Positions 6,075 through 13,763 of a stretch of 16,891 nt of DNA are shown here, one piece after another. The position numbers and the translations under genes are program-made. The stretch's first letter is position 1. Each line of letters begins with the position of its first letter. This stretch comes from Lachnospiraceae bacterium (GTDB lineage: Bacteria > Bacillota > Clostridia > Lachnospirales > Lachnospiraceae): the NCBI GenBank assembly GCA_009774585.1, contig VSOA01000055.1, forward strand, positions 1-16,891. The letters run 5' to 3'. The notes below the pieces were generated by a model. The model did not search any database, was not told the origin of the DNA, and worked only from the letters and a program-made list of their open reading frames with translations.

Positions 6075-7703
6075 ATGGCAAGAGTATATGAAATGACAGA
6101 ACTGTGTTTCGAAGGAAAAGAGCCGGCTGGCTCACATGTTGAAGTTGATGTGGAAGCGGAAATCACCGGCGGAGGAAAGACGCGGAAACTAAAAGGCTTT
6201 TATGCCGGCGATCAGATCTATAAAGTGCGCTTCCTCCCGGAGCAGGAAGGGACATACCGCTATAAAGTAACCGGTGTTGTCACAGGAGAAGGAACGGTTG
6301 ATATTGAACCTGCGGACGGAAAACATCATGGTGTTGTAAGAGTTGACGGCACGCATCTGCGCCATCAGGACGGAACCTTTATCTCTACGTTCGGAACAAC
6401 CGTGTATGCGCTCGCACATCAGACGAAGGAACTTACGGAAGAAACCTTTACATCCTTAGAGTGCGGCGCATTCAACAAAATCAGAATGTGTGTGTTTCCC
6501 AAACACTATGAGTACAATAAAAATGAACCTGAGCATTTTGCGTTCTACAAAGCGGAAAATGCAGGAGAACTTATATTTCATGATAATCTTGGCGGCAAAA
6601 GAAGAGTGAAGCCTTTTGACACGCACAGACCGGATTTTGATTTCTGGGAGGATTTTGAGACAAAGTTGAACCGGTTGTTCGACATGGGAATTCAGGTGGA
6701 TCTGATTCTTTTTCATCCCTATGACAGATGGGGGCACAGCCATATGACGCAGGAGAATAATCTGAGGTATCTTGATTATGCGCTGAGGCGTCTTTCGGCA
6801 TATCCGAATATCTGGTGGTCTATGGCAAATGAATACGATCTTTTTTATGACTGGAACATAGAGCAGTGGCATGAGATTGAGACGTATATTTCGGCTAATG
6901 ATCCATACCGCCATCTTCTTTCAAATCACAACTGTTTCCTTGAATACGATTACGGAAGAGAAGCGATAACTCACGTTTCCGTCCAGACGAGAACATGTTC
7001 ACGCGTTGCCGAATTGCAAAAGGAATTTGGTAAGCCTGTCTGTTATGATGAATGTTGCTATGAGGGGAATCTTAAAGAGACATGGGGCTCGATTTCTGCA
7101 AAGGAGATGGTAAACCGTTTCTGGAAGGTGACGGTTACAGGAGGTTATTGTACGCATGGAGAAGTCATTTTAGAAAATGATATCGCAACGCAAAAGCAAC
7201 AGGACGATGCGGTTCTCTGGTGGGCGAAGGGCGGAAAGCTTAAGGGTGAGAGCCCTGCCAGAATTAAATTCTTAAGAGAGATTGTCGAGATGCTGCCAGC
7301 CCCGCTTGACCCTTATATTGAGGGAATGAGCAAGATGATGATGATGTCCGAAACGGAATTGAGCAGTATGATTAATGCGATGCCGGAGGAGCATAGGGGA
7401 TTTTGGTCTGTACTCGGCAGAATGAATGCGAAGGAGAAGACCTATCATCTCCTTTCAGAGTACTCCTACGCAGGGCATATCGGCGATGAAGTGTATTTGT
7501 ATTATCTCGGCACGGACTGTTCGGCAAGATTTCGTCCGGAGGTTGCGGCAGGGAAGTCCTATCAGGCGGAGATAATCGACGTATGGGACATGACAAGGGA
7601 AATCGTTGCGGAAAGCTATAAGATGGGCGACGAACTTCGTCTGCCGGGGAAAGAGTATGTTGCGGTAATGCTCAGGCAGCAGCCGGCTCCGATGCGGAAA
7701 TAG
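6075..7703 (+). CDS. DUF5060/DUF4038/DUF5605-type glycoside hydrolase-like protein
   Basis: The protein has 542 residues and no signal peptide, so it is probably cytoplasmic. Residues about 1-75 resemble the beta-sandwich DUF5060 domain (YAGDQIYKVRFLPEQEGTYRY). Residues about 85-400 look like a DUF4038-type (beta/alpha)8 barrel: FGTTVYALAHQ at the first strand, IQVDLILFHPYDRWG, the probable acid/base in WWSMANEYD (N252-E253), and the probable nucleophile E326 in PVCYDECCYEG. These two Glu positions fit clan GH-A retaining hydrolases. Residues about 450-540 form a C-terminal beta domain of DUF5605 type. The substrate cannot be read from sequence; characterised relatives act on plant or side-chain glycans, so a cytoplasmic oligosaccharide substrate is plausible. 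The ATG at 6075 follows AGGGGGAGA (6062-6070). No transporter or regulator of sugar uptake lies nearby. Confidence 0.85.
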   Translation: MARVYEMTELCFEGKEPAGSHVEVDVEAEITGGGKTRKLKGFYAGDQIYKVRFLPEQEGTYRYKVTGVVTGEGTVDIEPADGKHHGVVRVDGTHLRHQDGTFISTFGTTVYALAHQTKELTEETFTSLECGAFNKIRMCVFPKHYEYNKNEPEHFAFYKAENAGELIFHDNLGGKRRVKPFDTHRPDFDFWEDFETKLNRLFDMGIQVDLILFHPYDRWGHSHMTQENNLRYLDYALRRLSAYPNIWWSMANEYDLFYDWNIEQWHEIETYISANDPYRHLLSNHNCFLEYDYGREAITHVSVQTRTCSRVAELQKEFGKPVCYDECCYEGNLKETWGSISAKEMVNRFWKVTVTGGYCTHGEVILENDIATQKQQDDAVLWWAKGGKLKGESPARIKFLREIVEMLPAPLDPYIEGMSKMMMMSETELSSMINAMPEEHRGFWSVLGRMNAKEKTYHLLSEYSYAGHIGDEVYLYYLGTDCSARFRPEVAAGKSYQAEIIDVWDMTREIVAESYKMGDELRLPGKEYVAVMLRQQPAPMRK

Positions 7704-7779
7704 AAATATTGTACAATGCAATAATGGAATAAAGCGGATTCTATCACGTAATATTGATATGATAGAGAAAGGAAGACGA

Positions 7780-9669
7780 ATGAATAAACTGGATATCCTA
7801 AAACAGTATTTCGGCTACGCAACGTTCCGAGAGGGACAGGAAGTACTGATTGACAGCATTCTCAAAGGACAGGATGCATTGGGGATTATGCCGACGGGAG
7901 CAGGGAAGTCCATCTGTTATCAGGTGCCGGCGCTTCTTCTTCCGGGTATCACGCTTGTCGTTTCACCGCTGATTTCTCTCATGAAAGATCAGGTGCAGGC
8001 GTTGAATCAGGCAGGTATTCACGCCGCCTATATCAACAGTTCTTTAAGTGAAGCCCAGATTTCCAAAGCATTGCGGCTGGCAGCCGCCGGACAATATAAG
8101 ATTATTTATGTGGCGCCGGAGCGGCTAGAGACTCACGGATTTATGCAGTTTGCGAGGCAGGTAGAGATTTCCATGGTGACGGTGGATGAGGCGCACTGTA
8201 TTTCCCAATGGGGGCAGGATTTCAGACCGAGCTATCTGAAAATCGTACAGTTTATCAGTAGTTTGAAGAAGCCTCCGATTATCAGCGCTTTCACTGCAAC
8301 GGCAACGGAAAATGTGAAGGAGGATATCGTCTGCGTTCTCGGGCTTAAGTCGCCGCAGGTGCTGGTGACGGGATTTGACCGTAAGAATTTGTATTATGCG
8401 GTAGAGTCGTCCGGTAAAAAAGACAGCTATGTCCTAAATTACATACGGGAGCACGATGGGGAGAGCGGGATTATTTATTGTGCGACCAGAAAAAATGTGG
8501 ATATGCTGTGTGACAAGCTTTCTGCAGAAGGCGTAGCGGTGACGAAGTACCATGCCGGATTAAGCGGCGAGGAGCGCAGGCAGAATCAAGAAGATTTCAT
8601 ATATGATCAAAGCCCGGTTATGGTTGCGACGAATGCTTTCGGCATGGGAATCGATAAATCCAATGTGCGCTATGTGATTCATTACAATATGCCGCAGAGT
8701 CTGGAAAACTATTATCAGGAGGCGGGCAGGGCCGGACGGGACGGCGGGAAGGCGGAATGTATTTTGCTCTATTCGGCGCAGGACGTCATGATCAACCGGT
8801 TTCTTCTGGACAATAAGGAACAGAAAGGCGAATATACGCAGGAGGAGTTGGATGCGATTGCAGAACGGGATGAAGAGCGGCTGAGGACGATGATATATTA
8901 CTGTCTCACAACAAGATGTCTGCGGGAATACATTCTTCGCTATTTTGGAGAGATTGGTGCAGGAGCGTGCGGTAACTGCAGGAATTGTCTCAGGGAATAT
9001 GAGGAGATTGATGTCACGAAAGAGGCGGTCAGGATTATAGAAGGGATTTTGGAAGTGCGTCAACGGTATGGAATAAATGTAATTGCCGGAATGCTTGCGG
9101 GAGAGAACCGTGCCAAATTGAGGGAGTATAGGGTTTCCGAGTATGCATCTTTTGGCAGTTTAAAGGGAGTGCGGGAAACAGAAATCAAGCAGATCATCAA
9201 TGAGATGCTGGTTGAAAATCTGCTGCTTACGACCAATGATAAGTATGCAACCCTGAAGATCACGTCTGAGGCGGAAGACGTATTACAAGGCGAAAGAAAA
9301 GTTATTCTAAGACAGTTGAAGCAGATTCCGGGGAAAGAAGGAAGCGGCACGGAGAGGAAGAAAGGTAAAAGCAAGCCCCGCAAATCAGATATTCTTAATT
9401 CCAGAGGACTGGAGCTTTTTGAGACGCTAAGATATCTGCGGACTGAGATTGCCAGAGAGGAAAACATGCCGCCGTATATCATTTTTTCAGATAAGACATT
9501 GGTAGACATGTGCGTCAAGGTTCCGCTTAACAGAGACGAAATGCTAACGGTATCGGGTGTCGGTACGAGTAAGTTTGAGAGGTACGGAAGAAGGTTCCTT
9601 CACGAAATCGAGGAGTATACGGGCGGTATGCATGAAAAGTTCTACTTCGGTGAAGCGGATGAAATGTAA
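7780..9669 (+). CDS. recQ: ATP-dependent DNA helicase RecQ
   Basis: This 629-residue 3'-5' DNA helicase of superfamily 2 acts in recombination and repair. Walker A is PTGAGKS (38-44), motif II is DEAH (136-139) followed by the RecQ-specific aromatic loop ISQWGQDFRP (141-150). FTATAT is motif III (171-176) and QEAGRAGRDG is motif VI (313-322). The RecQ zinc site uses C380, C397, C400 and C403 (CLREYILRYFGE then CGNCRNC). A winged-helix region follows, then a Lys/Arg-rich linker (520-537) and an HRDC domain (about 543-612). The ATG at 7780 follows AAAGGA (7768-7773) with 6-base spacing and gives MNKLDILKQYFGY, the family start; the ATG at 7759 lacks such support. The gene appears to be a single transcription unit; its promoter is not clear. 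Confidence 0.97.
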   Translation: MNKLDILKQYFGYATFREGQEVLIDSILKGQDALGIMPTGAGKSICYQVPALLLPGITLVVSPLISLMKDQVQALNQAGIHAAYINSSLSEAQISKALRLAAAGQYKIIYVAPERLETHGFMQFARQVEISMVTVDEAHCISQWGQDFRPSYLKIVQFISSLKKPPIISAFTATATENVKEDIVCVLGLKSPQVLVTGFDRKNLYYAVESSGKKDSYVLNYIREHDGESGIIYCATRKNVDMLCDKLSAEGVAVTKYHAGLSGEERRQNQEDFIYDQSPVMVATNAFGMGIDKSNVRYVIHYNMPQSLENYYQEAGRAGRDGGKAECILLYSAQDVMINRFLLDNKEQKGEYTQEELDAIAERDEERLRTMIYYCLTTRCLREYILRYFGEIGAGACGNCRNCLREYEEIDVTKEAVRIIEGILEVRQRYGINVIAGMLAGENRAKLREYRVSEYASFGSLKGVRETEIKQIINEMLVENLLLTTNDKYATLKITSEAEDVLQGERKVILRQLKQIPGKEGSGTERKKGKSKPRKSDILNSRGLELFETLRYLRTEIAREENMPPYIIFSDKTLVDMCVKVPLNRDEMLTVSGVGTSKFERYGRRFLHEIEEYTGGMHEKFYFGEADEM

Positions 9670-9672
9670 TAG

Positions 9673-9897
9673 ACGCAGCGTTTATTTGCGATCGGTTACA
9701 TATACAGCTTAAGGGGAGAACGAAATAAGATGACGATTGATTTAATGACCGGAAAACTTCTGACATTGCGGGATATCATCGGAACGGACAGGACGGCAAA
9801 GGGACTGACCAGTCATATTGCGCGATACTATGTCTGCATGGAAGCGCCATTGTCAGAGATTGGTCTGAGGGAATGGGAGGCAGAAGAAACAAACTGT
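9673..9897 (+). pseudogene. Probable gene remnant with a DUF3298-like motif, downstream of recQ
   Basis: A forward frame is open right after recQ and runs to a stop at 10186-10188, with an ATG at 9730. Upstream of that ATG the same frame stays open back to a TAG at 9670-9672 and reads LFAIGYIYSLRGERNK, then TIDLMTGKLLTLRDIIG. This looks like the interior of a larger protein. The IDLxTGKxLTLxDI pattern is typical of DUF3298/DUF4163-like domains, and resembles INIDMENG in the protein at 3687-5414. Beyond about 9898 the frame runs antisense to the real reverse gene and its codons are then explained by that gene. The ribosome site AGGGGAG (9712-9718) is 11 bases from the ATG, rather far. It may instead be a short functional gene or chance. 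Low certainty. Confidence 0.3.
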
Positions 9898-10626
9898 TTA
9901 CAGCATCTTACTGACAGACGTATAGAAGAAAGAAAAGAGGATGCTGGACAGGACAAATTCCGAGCCGATCAACATGAAGAGCGTGCCGATTTTGTACCTG
10001 ATAATATTTCGGTAAATCATCAGCGTGCAATAGAAGGTAAAGATATCCTTTTGCTCCGGGATATCCCGATGTTTTACAAGCGAAGCGGAAAAGCGTTTAT
10101 GGAAACAAAACATTTTCAGCATATATGCGAAGATAGGAAGGTCATGGAAATCGGCAGAACAGGTGGGAAGCGGTACTGTCAGGGATAAATTATCGCTTTT
10201 GAACGTGATCTGAGGGTTCTTGAGTATGTAATAATTGTATTTCCATGCGCCTGCTTTCTCGCGGTTATATCTTTTTAAGAAGGGCCATCTCTTCCAAGAG
10301 GACAGATTGGGAATCTGTTCGTGGAGTGCGGACAGATTTTCATGAAAAGAGCGGATCTGTTTATTACAATAGAGTGAGATGACGGAAATTACCGCGGAAC
10401 CGAAGGTGGCAAAAATAGAGCCCAGCGGGATGCAGTTGCTTAAAGTGGCGTCTGTAATACATTCTTTGAATATGAGATAAGTTAAGTATACGGTAATACA
10501 TAAAGAAAGAATGAGCAGCAGGAATTTGAAGATACGAAGCAGAAGAGCGGACTGTACGAGCAGTCTGTTCTTTTTGCAGTTATTTAAGAGTAATTCGCCC
10601 TCTTCGATGCTGTAGTGATATGCCAT
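9898..10626 (-). CDS. Uncharacterised membrane protein, three predicted helices
   Basis: I do not recognise this 242-residue protein. It begins MAYHYSIEEGELLLNN. Two membrane helices follow at about 32-53 (RIFKFLLLILSLCITVYL) and 68-86 (LGSIFATFGSAVISVISLY), then a soluble stretch of about 120 residues with WKRWPFLKRYNREKAG, and a third helix at about 213-235 close to the C-terminus. The layout, with two N-terminal helices and a cytosolic-looking basic segment, gives no function. The start at 10626 is supported by GGAG 8 bases upstream on the reverse strand; in-frame codons further upstream include an ATG at 10719 that overlaps the promoter and is rejected. The hydrophobic C-terminus, encoded in 9898-10000, argues that this strand, not the forward one, is coding there. 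It stands alone with its own promoter. Confidence 0.75.
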   Translation of the reverse strand: MAYHYSIEEGELLLNNCKKNRLLVQSALLLRIFKFLLLILSLCITVYLTYLIFKECITDATLSNCIPLGSIFATFGSAVISVISLYCNKQIRSFHENLSALHEQIPNLSSWKRWPFLKRYNREKAGAWKYNYYILKNPQITFKSDNLSLTVPLPTCSADFHDLPIFAYMLKMFCFHKRFSASLVKHRDIPEQKDIFTFYCTLMIYRNIIRYKIGTLFMLIGSEFVLSSILFSFFYTSVSKML

Positions 10627-10676
10627 TTTTATTCTCCGTTCTTGATTTATATAGGCAGAAAACATGCAAGCTTTTT

Positions 10677-10697
10677 GTATGATATTATTTATCATAC
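10677..10697. promoter_or_regulatory. Inverted repeat covering -10 and start of the orphan membrane protein promoter (candidate operator)
   Basis: GTATGATA at 10677-10684 and TATCATAC at 10690-10697 are perfect 8-base inverted arms around a 5-base AT-rich centre. The right arm contains the reverse -10 and the element extends over the predicted transcription start, a typical repressor-site position. No known regulator motif matches. Confidence 0.45.
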
Positions 10698-10719
10698 CTA
10701 ATCGGAAAGTGGTTTTCAA
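10691..10719 (-). promoter_or_regulatory. Promoter of the orphan membrane protein gene
   Basis: On the reverse strand TTGAAA (10719 to 10714, 5 of 6) is separated by exactly 17 bases from TATGAT (10696 to 10691, 5 of 6). It lies about 65 bases before the start codon at 10626. Confidence 0.65.
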
Positions 10720-10787
10720 GTTTATTTCTGATAGCAGACGCGGGAGGAATTGCTTTGGGAGTATATATTACAAAAATACGGCTGTCG

Positions 10788-10796
10788 TGTTATAAT
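10788..10796 (+). promoter_or_regulatory. Extended -10 promoter of the flavodoxin gene
   Basis: TGTTATAAT at 10788-10796 is a consensus -10 with the TGn extension, 45 bases before the ATG at 10842. The matching -35 is weak (TTACAA at 10768-10773, 17-base spacer), as is common for extended -10 promoters. Confidence 0.6.
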
Positions 10797-10841
10797 GTTT
10801 TCATGCTTTGTTGAAATATTATATCGAGTGAGGGTGATGCA

Positions 10842-11435
10842 ATGAACAGACAGGAAACGGCGGATGTAAAGAAAACAGGAAATAGGATACTAATTATCTA
10901 TTACAGCAAAACCGGTTTTACGAAGAAATATGCGGAATGGATCAAAGATGGGCTTTCGAAAAAGACGTCCTGCGATCTGGTGCCGTATAAAGGGCGTAGG
11001 AAGATAGCATTCGGGGATTATGATGTCATTTTGTTTGGCGGCGGTTTCCATGCGGGACAGATTAACGGATTGAAGTGGTTCAAGACTCAGATTGGCAAGA
11101 TGCCGGCGCAACGAAAGCAAAGCGGCAGAATAGCGGTATTCGCAACAGGTGCAATGCCCGTCGGCGCGCCCGATGTGGAGAAGTCTATGAGACAGAATTT
11201 TACCGAGCAGGAATGGACGCAGATTAAGACATTCTATCTGCCGGGCGGTTTGTGCTATGAGAAAATGGGTGCCGGAGACAAACTCATGATGTCAATGTTC
11301 AGAGCCATGTTAAAAGAAGCAAAGGTGGACAGCAAAATGCAGCAGATCGTCTCACATTCTTTTGATATGACAAGTAAGGAAGCGGCTGCTCCTGTCGTGG
11401 AATGGTGCGTTAACGCTTCTTCCCCAGCAATGTAA
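10842..11435 (+). CDS. Flavodoxin-domain protein
   Basis: This 197-residue protein has a flavodoxin fold. RILIIYYSKTGFTKKYAEWI (about 15-34) is the first strand plus the FMN phosphate-binding loop (SKTGFT, 22-27); YDVILFGGGFHAGQINGLKWF is the second flavin-contact region, and GRIAVFATGAMPVG the following strand. The arrangement fits the flavodoxin_5/HemG-like group of short cytosolic flavoproteins rather than long-chain electron-transfer flavodoxins. The partner is unknown. A basic 14-residue N-terminal extension precedes the fold. The ATG at 10842 follows AGGGTGAT (10831-10838). The gene is convergent with, and overlaps by 26 bases, the EFR1-type flavodoxin-ferredoxin gene, so a shared redox theme is likely although transcription is opposite. 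Confidence 0.88.
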   Translation: MNRQETADVKKTGNRILIIYYSKTGFTKKYAEWIKDGLSKKTSCDLVPYKGRRKIAFGDYDVILFGGGFHAGQINGLKWFKTQIGKMPAQRKQSGRIAVFATGAMPVGAPDVEKSMRQNFTEQEWTQIKTFYLPGGLCYEKMGAGDKLMMSMFRAMLKEAKVDSKMQQIVSHSFDMTSKEAAAPVVEWCVNASSPAM

Positions 11436-12171
11436 TCGCTTTCTGCGGACATTGATTGATACAGCGGTAGCACATCGTACATTTATTGGCGGCTGTGATT
11501 CCGTGTCCGGTGAGCGTCAGATTGTGCATGGGGCAGACGGAGATGCATTTGCCGCATTTTATACAGGATTCAGTATGGACTTTCAGTTTGTCGCAGTAGC
11601 GCATTGTCTTGCGGGAGAACCAGAGCCGCTGTCCGAATAAACCCAGTAGATGGGCAAAGAAACTTAAACCTTCCCTCGGAGGCGTGTGATTTGCCAGATT
11701 TCGGGCGGCGTCTTCCAATTTACGGTCGGTTTTTGATATGATTTTCCGGTTTTTCCCGGGAGAGTATTTCAGCAGTTTGACGTCGCTGATGCTGTCCGGC
11801 ATGATGACATGTACGCCGCCGATGATATGCGCGCCGTACCTTGTCAGTAATCTTGCGGACACACCCGTGCCGTCGCCGCTGAACAATGCCATCGTACAGA
11901 TGATGAAAATCTTCTTGCCATACCACAGTTCTTCATGTTCCACAATAAAATCCCGCATGATTTTGGGCAGATTGCTGTAGTAAATCGGGTATGCAAGGAC
12001 AACCAGATCCGGTTCGTTCTTTAACGCATCGGCGGCGGGGACAGAATCTTCGATGGAAATGACGGGTGTTGTCCGTGGGTCTGATTCTGTGTCGCAGAGG
12101 TGTAGAACTTCGATGAACTTTGTGATGCAGTGTCTTGTGTTTCCTGTGCCGCTGAAATAGATTCCGATCAT
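11410..12171 (-). CDS. EFR1-type flavodoxin/2x[4Fe-4S] ferredoxin fusion
   Basis: This 253-residue cytosolic electron carrier fuses two redox modules. The N-terminal flavodoxin half has IYFSGTGNTRH, whose SGTGNT loop (7-12) binds the FMN phosphate, and AYPIYYSNLPKIMRDF near the flavin. The C-terminal part is a bacterial ferredoxin with two complete CX2CX2CX3C motifs: C203/C206/C209/C213 and C231/C234/C237/C241, both followed by Pro. This is the architecture annotated as EFR1-family ferrodoxin in Clostridia. The start at 12171 is supported by GGAG with 7-base spacing on the reverse strand. It is the last gene of a reverse operon behind the FMN-binding membrane protein (68-base gap) and the TetR regulator. 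Its stop region overlaps the convergent flavodoxin gene. Confidence 0.93.
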   Translation of the reverse strand: MIGIYFSGTGNTRHCITKFIEVLHLCDTESDPRTTPVISIEDSVPAADALKNEPDLVVLAYPIYYSNLPKIMRDFIVEHEELWYGKKIFIICTMALFSGDGTGVSARLLTRYGAHIIGGVHVIMPDSISDVKLLKYSPGKNRKIISKTDRKLEDAARNLANHTPPREGLSFFAHLLGLFGQRLWFSRKTMRYCDKLKVHTESCIKCGKCISVCPMHNLTLTGHGITAANKCTMCYRCINQCPQKAITLLGKKR

Positions 12172-12239
12172 TTGATTTCTCCAATCTCCTATGACAGATT
12201 TTGTATGAATGTGTCTGACAGCCGGGTAAAATGTGCATA

Positions 12240-12947
12240 TCAGTTAATGCTTAGAGCGTTTTCCACAGCCTTTTTAATGACAAGGCTGGAATTGGTTGCG
12301 CCGGATACGGCGTCAATGTTGGTGTTTTGTGAAGTAATAATATCACTTACGATTTGTTCCGCGGCTTGACCTCGTTGGTGCCGGTGCTCCAACAGGCGTA
12401 TATCTGTGACGATACCGCTTGTTACGGTAACAGAAACTTGCGCATAAATGTAACCGGCGTCGTATTCGCCGATGTATGTGCCGTCTTTGAGCAGCGTGCA
12501 TTCTATGCCATGCAGTCGTACAGACGCTATTCTCTGCTCGTATAGTGCGAAATCAATGTAATAGAACACGATATGCACAATAACCAGTAATAACATGATA
12601 ACAGACATAATCCGATGCAGACTGAGTTTATATGCGGCGTTCCTTTTCCCAGCGTGATTTCCGGGCAGGAGACGCAGTCCACGGTTATGACAAAAAACAA
12701 TCAGGAGAAGATAGCAGCCGACTGTGGTGAAGCCGGTGAGGAGTATAACCGGATGCCTCATCTTGATAACCGGAAAGATAAGTATGATATGTACGATGCA
12801 GCCTAACAGCAAAAGACCGCTTGCCGGCTTGTGGAGCTTCATGATAAGTTTGTCGGCATTTTGCCGATCAAGTCTTTTAGTCAACGCTTTCAACAGTAAA
12901 ATACAGAAACAGAATAAGCATACAAATCCGGTAATAATTCCAAACAT
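12240..12947 (-). CDS. Membrane protein with two HX13H heme-ligand-like pairs and external FMN-binding domain
   Basis: The 235-residue protein has four predicted membrane helices (about 2-22, 44-62, 67-87, 112-131). Basic loops 23-40 and 88-111 should be cytosolic, which puts both termini outside. Helices 2 and 4 each carry a His pair 14 residues apart, H39/H53 and H111/H125, the spacing of bis-His heme ligands in cytochrome b and ferric-reductase-like proteins. Residues about 155-232 are an FMN_bind domain (PF04205 type) beginning DGTYIGEYDAG and ending with DAVSGATNSS. Thr218 of the SGAT motif is the expected site of covalent FMN attachment by ApbE, as in RnfG/NqrC. ApbE itself is not in the window. 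The start lies 8 bases after the TetR stop, with a distant GGGGAG (12 bases), suggesting translational coupling. Confidence 0.85.
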   Translation of the reverse strand: MFGIITGFVCLFCFCILLLKALTKRLDRQNADKLIMKLHKPASGLLLLGCIVHIILIFPVIKMRHPVILLTGFTTVGCYLLLIVFCHNRGLRLLPGNHAGKRNAAYKLSLHRIMSVIMLLLVIVHIVFYYIDFALYEQRIASVRLHGIECTLLKDGTYIGEYDAGYIYAQVSVTVTSGIVTDIRLLEHRHQRGQAAEQIVSDIITSQNTNIDAVSGATNSSLVIKKAVENALSIN

Positions 12948-12955
12948 GATATAAT

Positions 12956-13603
12956 TTATCTCCCCTCTGTAATGTGATTGGCGATAGCGCGATACAGCGT
13001 TTCAAACCCGTAGGAAAGAAATTCGTCCCGTGTGATGCCGATTGCCTGTTCGATGTAAGCATGCTTATTCTCCGCAGTCACAATCAGACCGGACAGCATT
13101 CCCCAGAAGGAAAAGATTGTGGGCAGAATCGGAATGTCCGTGCGCAGATCACCGGCATCAATGCCGTCTTGTATAAACCGACGTATCATGTCATTAATCT
13201 TTTCTCCTACTTTGAAGGTTTCCATTTCTTCCGGAAGAAAATCCGTGTGAGTAAAGTCGATGTTGATTTCGCTCAGCGCCAATTGAAAATAGAAAGGGTA
13301 TTCCTGTTGGTACGCGACGAGTGACTGGCAGATATTGTCATAACGGTCCTTCGTTCGATTAGAGTTCTTTAACGCATCGAAGATATGTGTGTACAGCTTC
13401 TCCATGCTTTCCAATACGAGAAACCCTACAAGTTCTTCTTTGTTCTTAAAATAGACATACAAAGTCGCTTTGCTGTACCCTGAACACTGGGCAATTTCGT
13501 TCATGGAAGTGCCTTCAATTCCTTTTTGCATAAATAATTCCTGCGCCGTGCTGGCAATATTCTGTCGGTGTATGCTGCCCGGTTCTTTTTTTCTGCGTCC
13601 CAT
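12956..13603 (-). CDS. TetR/AcrR family transcriptional regulator
   Basis: This 215-residue repressor-type protein has a TetR_N helix-turn-helix at about 12-58: IHRQNIASTAQELFMQKGIEGTSM, then NEIAQCSGYSKATLYVYFKNKEELV, a near-consensus recognition helix. The C-terminal half (about 70-215) is a ligand-binding/dimerisation domain without a recognisable subfamily. The start at 13603 (MGRRKKEPGS) is chosen because GAGGA lies 6 bases upstream on the reverse strand; an in-frame ATG at 13642 would add 13 residues but has no ribosome site. It is the first gene of the reverse operon with the FMN-binding heme-type membrane protein and the EFR1 carrier. A near-palindrome at 13713-13739 overlaps the predicted operon -10, so autorepression is likely. 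The inducing ligand is unknown. Confidence 0.93.
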   Translation of the reverse strand: MGRRKKEPGSIHRQNIASTAQELFMQKGIEGTSMNEIAQCSGYSKATLYVYFKNKEELVGFLVLESMEKLYTHIFDALKNSNRTKDRYDNICQSLVAYQQEYPFYFQLALSEINIDFTHTDFLPEEMETFKVGEKINDMIRRFIQDGIDAGDLRTDIPILPTIFSFWGMLSGLIVTAENKHAYIEQAIGITRDEFLSYGFETLYRAIANHITEGR

Positions 13604-13712
13604 GTCATTCCTCGTTTCAAGATGATTTGAGCAAGGCTCCATTTTTTACTCGAGCGATGTATAATGTATGACTTACAAATAGCTGTATCCTGCGGCTGTT
13701 TCATTTAAAGAA

Positions 13713-13739
13713 AATAATTAAACCACTGGTTTGATTATT
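13713..13739. promoter_or_regulatory. 27-bp near-palindrome, candidate TetR operator
   Basis: The core AAACCA-C-TGGTTT (13720-13732) is a perfect inverted repeat about a single central base. It extends symmetrically with AATAAT on the left and ATTATT on the right, so 12 of 13 possible pairs match; the only mismatch is 13719/13733. Size and symmetry fit TetR-family operators. It covers the reverse -10 at 13739-13734 and the predicted transcription start. Confidence 0.7.
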
Positions 13740-13763
13740 GCATATTGCTCCTATGCTTGTCAA
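13734..13763 (-). promoter_or_regulatory. Promoter of the TetR/FMN-membrane/EFR1 operon
   Basis: On the reverse strand a perfect TTGACA (13763 to 13758) is followed by an 18-base spacer and AATAAT (13739 to 13734, 5 of 6). Transcription would start near 13727, at the centre of the palindrome, leaving a leader of about 125 bases before the TetR start. Confidence 0.6.

Noticed and set aside
7707..7716. ATTGTACAAT palindrome after the glycosidase as terminator
   Set aside because: The stem is only 5 bp, AT-rich and has no T run after it.
9898..10188. Forward coding from 9730 continuing to 10188
   Set aside because: This half is antisense to the hydrophobic C-terminus of the reverse membrane protein and has no domain-like pattern of its own.
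11452..11640. Small forward frame inside the EFR1 gene
   Set aside because: It is the antisense shadow of the ferredoxin cysteine region; no ribosome site or conserved pattern.
13604..13642. Upstream ATG at 13642 for the TetR gene
   Set aside because: There is no ribosome site before it, while GAGGA precedes 13603 at ideal spacing and MGRRKKE is a typical TetR N-terminus.
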